From: Larix sibirica
Taxonomy: Eukaryota; Streptophyta; Pinopsida; Pinales; Pinaceae
Reading direction: 5' to 3'
DNA: 10,115 nt
NCBI GenBank assembly: GCA_004151065.3
Contig: NWUY0300096559.1
Location: forward strand, 1 to 10,115
Shown here: positions 7,923 to 10,115 of the stretch, in pieces
Position numbering within the stretch: position 1 is the stretch's first letter
Layout of the letters: every line of letters starts with the position of its first letter
Translations under genes and position numbers: made by a program
Notes under the pieces: model-generated
The model's database searches: none
Told to the model about the DNA's origin: nothing
What the model saw: the letters and a program-made list of their open reading frames with translations, nothing else

Positions 7923-8006
7923 AAGGACCGTGCGAAGTGCGAAGGAGAAGATAAAAGGAGCATATATAGCCCAATATCAACCAAGGAAAGTTCAAGTCTC
8001 ACACAG
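7923..8006 (+). other. Possible 28-codon exon or exon relic
   Basis: An 84-bp segment is bounded by a good acceptor-like sequence (tgtgttctccag, ending at 7922) and a donor-like sequence (cacacag|gttaat, GT at 8007-8008). It is open in a plus frame and its length is a multiple of three. The product is hydrophilic: Lys-Asp-Arg-Ala-Lys, an acidic/basic middle, then a Ser/Thr-rich end (STKESSSLTQ). The base composition is richer in G+C than the surroundings. The containing open frame (7827-8033) begins with TTG rather than ATG. No family is recognised and no neighbouring exon was found, so this is a suggestion only. Confidence 0.15.
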
Positions 8007-8207
8007 GTTAATTTGGGTAACAAACTGCTATAAGGGATTCTCAAATTCATTCTTGCATCCTCCCAATGCATAGGAATGACCGTGCTAACATTGCCATGTA
8101 ACCTATCGAACTACCGCCTTAAATAACAAGGCATAATAATGTGTTAGTGAAACCTTCTTTCTTTTCTGGGTGGCTTTACTTATGTATATTTTGTTAGGAA
8201 TATATAT

Positions 8208-8254
8208 AATTTTGTAAAATTCTCTCTCTCTCTCTCTACAATTTTGTAAAATTC
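8208..8254. repeat. (TC)n microsatellite between 15-bp direct repeats
   Basis: A TC tract at 8221-8237 is flanked by two perfect copies of aattttgtaaaattc, at 8208-8222 and 8240-8254 (32 bp apart). Each copy is itself nearly palindromic (aatttt-gt-aaaatt). The arrangement amounts to a 32-bp unit repeated about 1.5 times, with the TC tract inside the unit. Confidence 0.95.
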
Positions 8255-8351
8255 ACTTCCTCCACCTTGGGTGTTGTCCCAATCTAGGCCATGTGGTATG
8301 ATGATTCTTTGGGCACAGGGCAGTTTAATCTGAGAACCACTTGCTAAGTGT

Positions 8352-8367
8352 TCTGTCTGTCTGTCTG
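8352..8367. repeat. (TCTG)4 microsatellite
   Basis: Four perfect tetranucleotide repeats are visible. Confidence 0.97.
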
Positions 8368-8726
8368 TATGGTTTGTATGTACAAAAGAGAAGCTGGATC
8401 GATCTCTGAGCATAATGGAATGGTTTGGTAGGTATGCTCCACCCGCGTGAACCATCAGCTTTATGTCCATACTTCCTTTGTATCTAATTGCCTTCATCCT
8501 TGAATTCATGGTGCCTACAACCATCTTATGTGGTTGTACTACTTCCGATTTGGAAAGGATTTGGCTTTTGGTCGTGCTTAGCAAAAGAAACTATTTTTCT
8601 AGCCTTCATCTTTGTTGCCTCTTATGCTAACTCTCTCCACGGCTCATTATCCATTATTCACATAGCCACTGCTCTCTCTGGCCTCGCACTGTCATTGCTT
8701 GCTCTCCATCTAGTTTTGCTTCGGCC

Positions 8727-9372
8727 ATGGTTCACTCTAAGTGCACTGACTGTAAAACCACTGTTGTCCCTTGTCGCTCCCACATGCCCCGAGTTATTCA
8801 TGATCAAGAGAAAGCCTAGGTTTGCTTTTTCGAAATGGTTCATCCCTCTGCTCATAGGGAAATTCAAGGTATGGAAACTCAAATTCAAGAACACGTCCGA
8901 AAACCCACCCCTAAAAAACTTATTGAAGAAATGGAAAATTTGGTTAATGACAAGGGTTCAACCCGCACTTGAGAAACATAATATACCAAGAAATCTTTGC
9001 TTGCTCTAGTATACCAAGACCCTTCTTGGATAATCCCTCACAAACTGTGCAGAAGACCGATTTCAGGACAATCCTTAGGGTATGAGTATGGAAGCACGCA
9101 TGGATCGCATGGAGGGTTGGCTTTGTTGTTTAACCCGGGCTCAAATGAACTCGGATGCTCGCCTCAATGCTAAGCTCAATGCTCTGGCTCACGAGTTGAC
9201 TGGAAAGACTTTCAATTAGGCTCCACCGAACAACACTACCTCCTAGCTTATCTTTCGTTGCTAGCCTCACCTCCATCAGCCGAGAGAATTTTCAGGAGCC
9301 AAGCTGGAAAATCCAAATCGAAGCGCTGAGCAATTCAACTTTTCCCTCATCTTTGTCTCAGATGATGAATAG
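8727..9372 (+). pseudogene. Decayed Gag-like reading frame, frame-shifted and stop-interrupted
   Basis: From an ATG in good plant context (ggccATGg, 8727) a frame runs 30 codons with a Cys-x2-Cys start (Lys-Cys-Thr-Asp-Cys-Lys) to a TAG at 8817. It then continues to a TGA at 8970 with a hydrophilic helical stretch (HREIQGMETQIQEHVRKPTP). In a different frame, an ATG at 9082 gives 45 codons (MSMEARMDRMEG..., then SDARLNAKLNALAHELTGK) to a TAG at 9217. Two more TAGs lie at 9244 and 9262, then an open stretch to 9369 containing HQPREFSGAKLENPNRSAEQ. The Met-Glu-x-Arg-Met-x-Arg-Met-Glu helix resembles the N-terminal coiled region of plant Ty3/gypsy Gag proteins. No zinc knuckle, protease, reverse transcriptase, primer-binding site or LTR is visible. 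The assignment rests on style, not a diagnostic motif. A pyrimidine-rich leader (about 8580-8726) precedes the first ATG. Confidence 0.3.
8800..9009 (+). other. 69-codon ATG ORF within a 173-codon open frame
   Basis: The longest open frame of the window runs from 8488 to 9009, but its 5' end is TTG and the first in-frame ATG is at 8800, leaving 69 codons. Upstream of that ATG the translation is Leu/Ala/Ile-rich and looks membrane-like. This follows naturally from the pyrimidine-rich composition of 8580-8726 and is weak evidence for a membrane protein. Downstream it is basic and lysine-rich. It overlaps the Gag-like frame at 8727-8970, which reads in another phase and looks more protein-like. 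I favour this being a shadow, though such a long stop-free run is unusual for the window. Confidence 0.12.
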
Positions 9373-10115
9373 AAATGTAGGGGCCCTATGTTTTCAATCT
9401 TATGTCTCTGCTATGATGAGTTTGAATATAGCTAGCATGGTATTTTGTGGCCATAACCCACCACCTATGGGGGACCACTTTATGATATAAGTTCCAGACT
9501 CTCAGCTTCTTGCTTATTGTTTCAAGCCAAGTACCTTGCTAGCTCTTTTTGGTATTTTAGTGGTTTACATATGCCCCCAATAGACATGTGTCAAACTCTT
9601 AACAATTACTCTCTTTGTATATTTTTTGGTTTTTAATAGAATTCAAATTTATTAAAAAAAATTGAAAAAATTCACATGTCAACTCTAAGTTGAGCATATA
9701 GGGAATTACACATCTCCCTCATATTGGATATAGAAAAAGCCTCTCAACACTAATTCTAATAAGAATTTATCACTATTTTTTTAGGAGTAGTCTATACATT
9801 ATAAGATTTGAACATTTTCTGACTATTATCATCTCTACACAATCATTGGTCAAATTGCAATTTTGAATGCATAAATGAATTCAACACCCTAAACTATCTC
9901 TACTATACTTAGATTGTATAATCTCAACAACTAATATTTGCAAACAAAAATGATCTAAAATCTAAATTATAAAAAAATGCGATAAAAAAATATCTAAATC
10001 AAATCATATTTAGACTATTACATTTGTTACAATAACACTTTTATTTTTATTGGAACGAGAAACTAGTTTCCCCTCAAATTCTATTATTCCATTATCATAA
10101 TCTTATTTATTGCAC
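9373..10115. other. Non-genic stretch, island edge then A+T-rich flank
   Basis: Base composition stays moderate to about 9570, then becomes A+T-rich with runs such as eight A at 9654-9661. No frame, terminal repeat or RNA is recognisable. Confidence 0.55.

Larger units (their letters stand above)
8180..8524 (-). pseudogene. 114-codon minus-strand ORF; possible copia RNase H relic
   Basis: On the minus strand an ATG at 8524-8522 opens 114 codons to a stop at 8180; the same frame continues 20 codons further upstream without ATG. Residues 6-23 contain GTMN, five intervening residues, then IRYKGSMDIKL. That resembles the Ty1/copia segment between reverse transcriptase and RNase H, where a Leu-x-Gly-Thr and a Tyr-x-Gly-x-x-Asp-x-x-Leu pattern precede the Gly-Tyr-x-Asp-Ala-Asp-Trp catalytic motif. 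That catalytic motif is not present in this frame, so a frameshift or chance must be invoked. The C-terminal half is translated from two microsatellites, (TCTG)4 giving Thr-Asp-Arg-Gln and (TC)n giving Arg-Glu repeats, which argues against a maintained protein. If real, this is a decayed retroelement fragment. Confidence 0.2.

Noticed and set aside
8293-8310. 'tggtatgatga' as a retroelement primer-binding site
   Set aside because: It matches only the first few bases of the complement of initiator tRNA-Met (TGGTATCAGAGC), and no LTR ends upstream of it.
8658-8894. Minus-strand ORF of 78 codons
   Set aside because: It lies antisense to the Gag-like frame, and its product has no motif, so it is best explained as a shadow.
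1-10115. Bacterial, phage or organelle origin
   Set aside because: There are no long ATG frames, operons, tRNAs or conserved organelle genes. The microsatellites and intergenic-style duplications fit nuclear plant DNA better.

Overview
The window looks like nuclear, non-genic DNA from a land plant. It is strongly A+T-rich: bases 3361-3420 are 11/60 G+C by direct count. It has no long uninterrupted ORF that starts with ATG, no bacterial-style operon or Shine-Dalgarno layout, and no rRNA or tRNA that I can recognise. It does carry microsatellites, homopolymer runs, many local tandem duplications and a few decayed coding-like stretches. A large, repeat-rich plant genome (for example a gymnosperm) would fit, but the species cannot be named from this sequence.

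Layout. 1-412 holds an unrecognised 79-codon ATG ORF. 500-991 is an old, ungapped pair of direct repeats 292 bp apart. 1000-1870 is mostly plain sequence with a G-box hairpin at 1195-1216. 1874-2270 is a cluster of four adjacent tandem duplications with different periods (22, 36, 31 and about 61 bp). 2280-4470 is very A+T-rich. It carries a target-site-duplication-like footprint (2987-3033), a weak 34-bp pair (3175-3242) and a roughly 137-bp tandem pair (3552-3825). 4477-4691 has a 23-bp duplication inside a broken coding-like stretch. 5514-6117 is a diverged array of about 270-bp units, in which a minus-strand peptide can be read in all three copies. 6205-6423 is a 72-codon minus-strand ORF. 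7103-7417 is a three-copy array of about 116 bp. 7771-7856 is a (TA)13 tract next to a perfect 14-bp inverted repeat.

8230-9560 is the only compositionally distinct block (9061-9120 is 30/60 G+C). It holds two microsatellites, a 114-codon minus-strand ORF with a short stretch resembling copia RNase H, and a plus-strand, frame-shifted and stop-interrupted reading frame that most resembles the start of a retroelement Gag protein. 9570-10115 returns to featureless A+T-rich sequence.

No set of genes here works together, and I found no convincing new biological system. The strongest signal is the number of independent local tandem duplications of different period and age. Next are the retroelement-like relics in the G+C-richer island and the minus-strand reading frame in the 5514-6117 array. 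All functional calls on protein-like pieces are low confidence.
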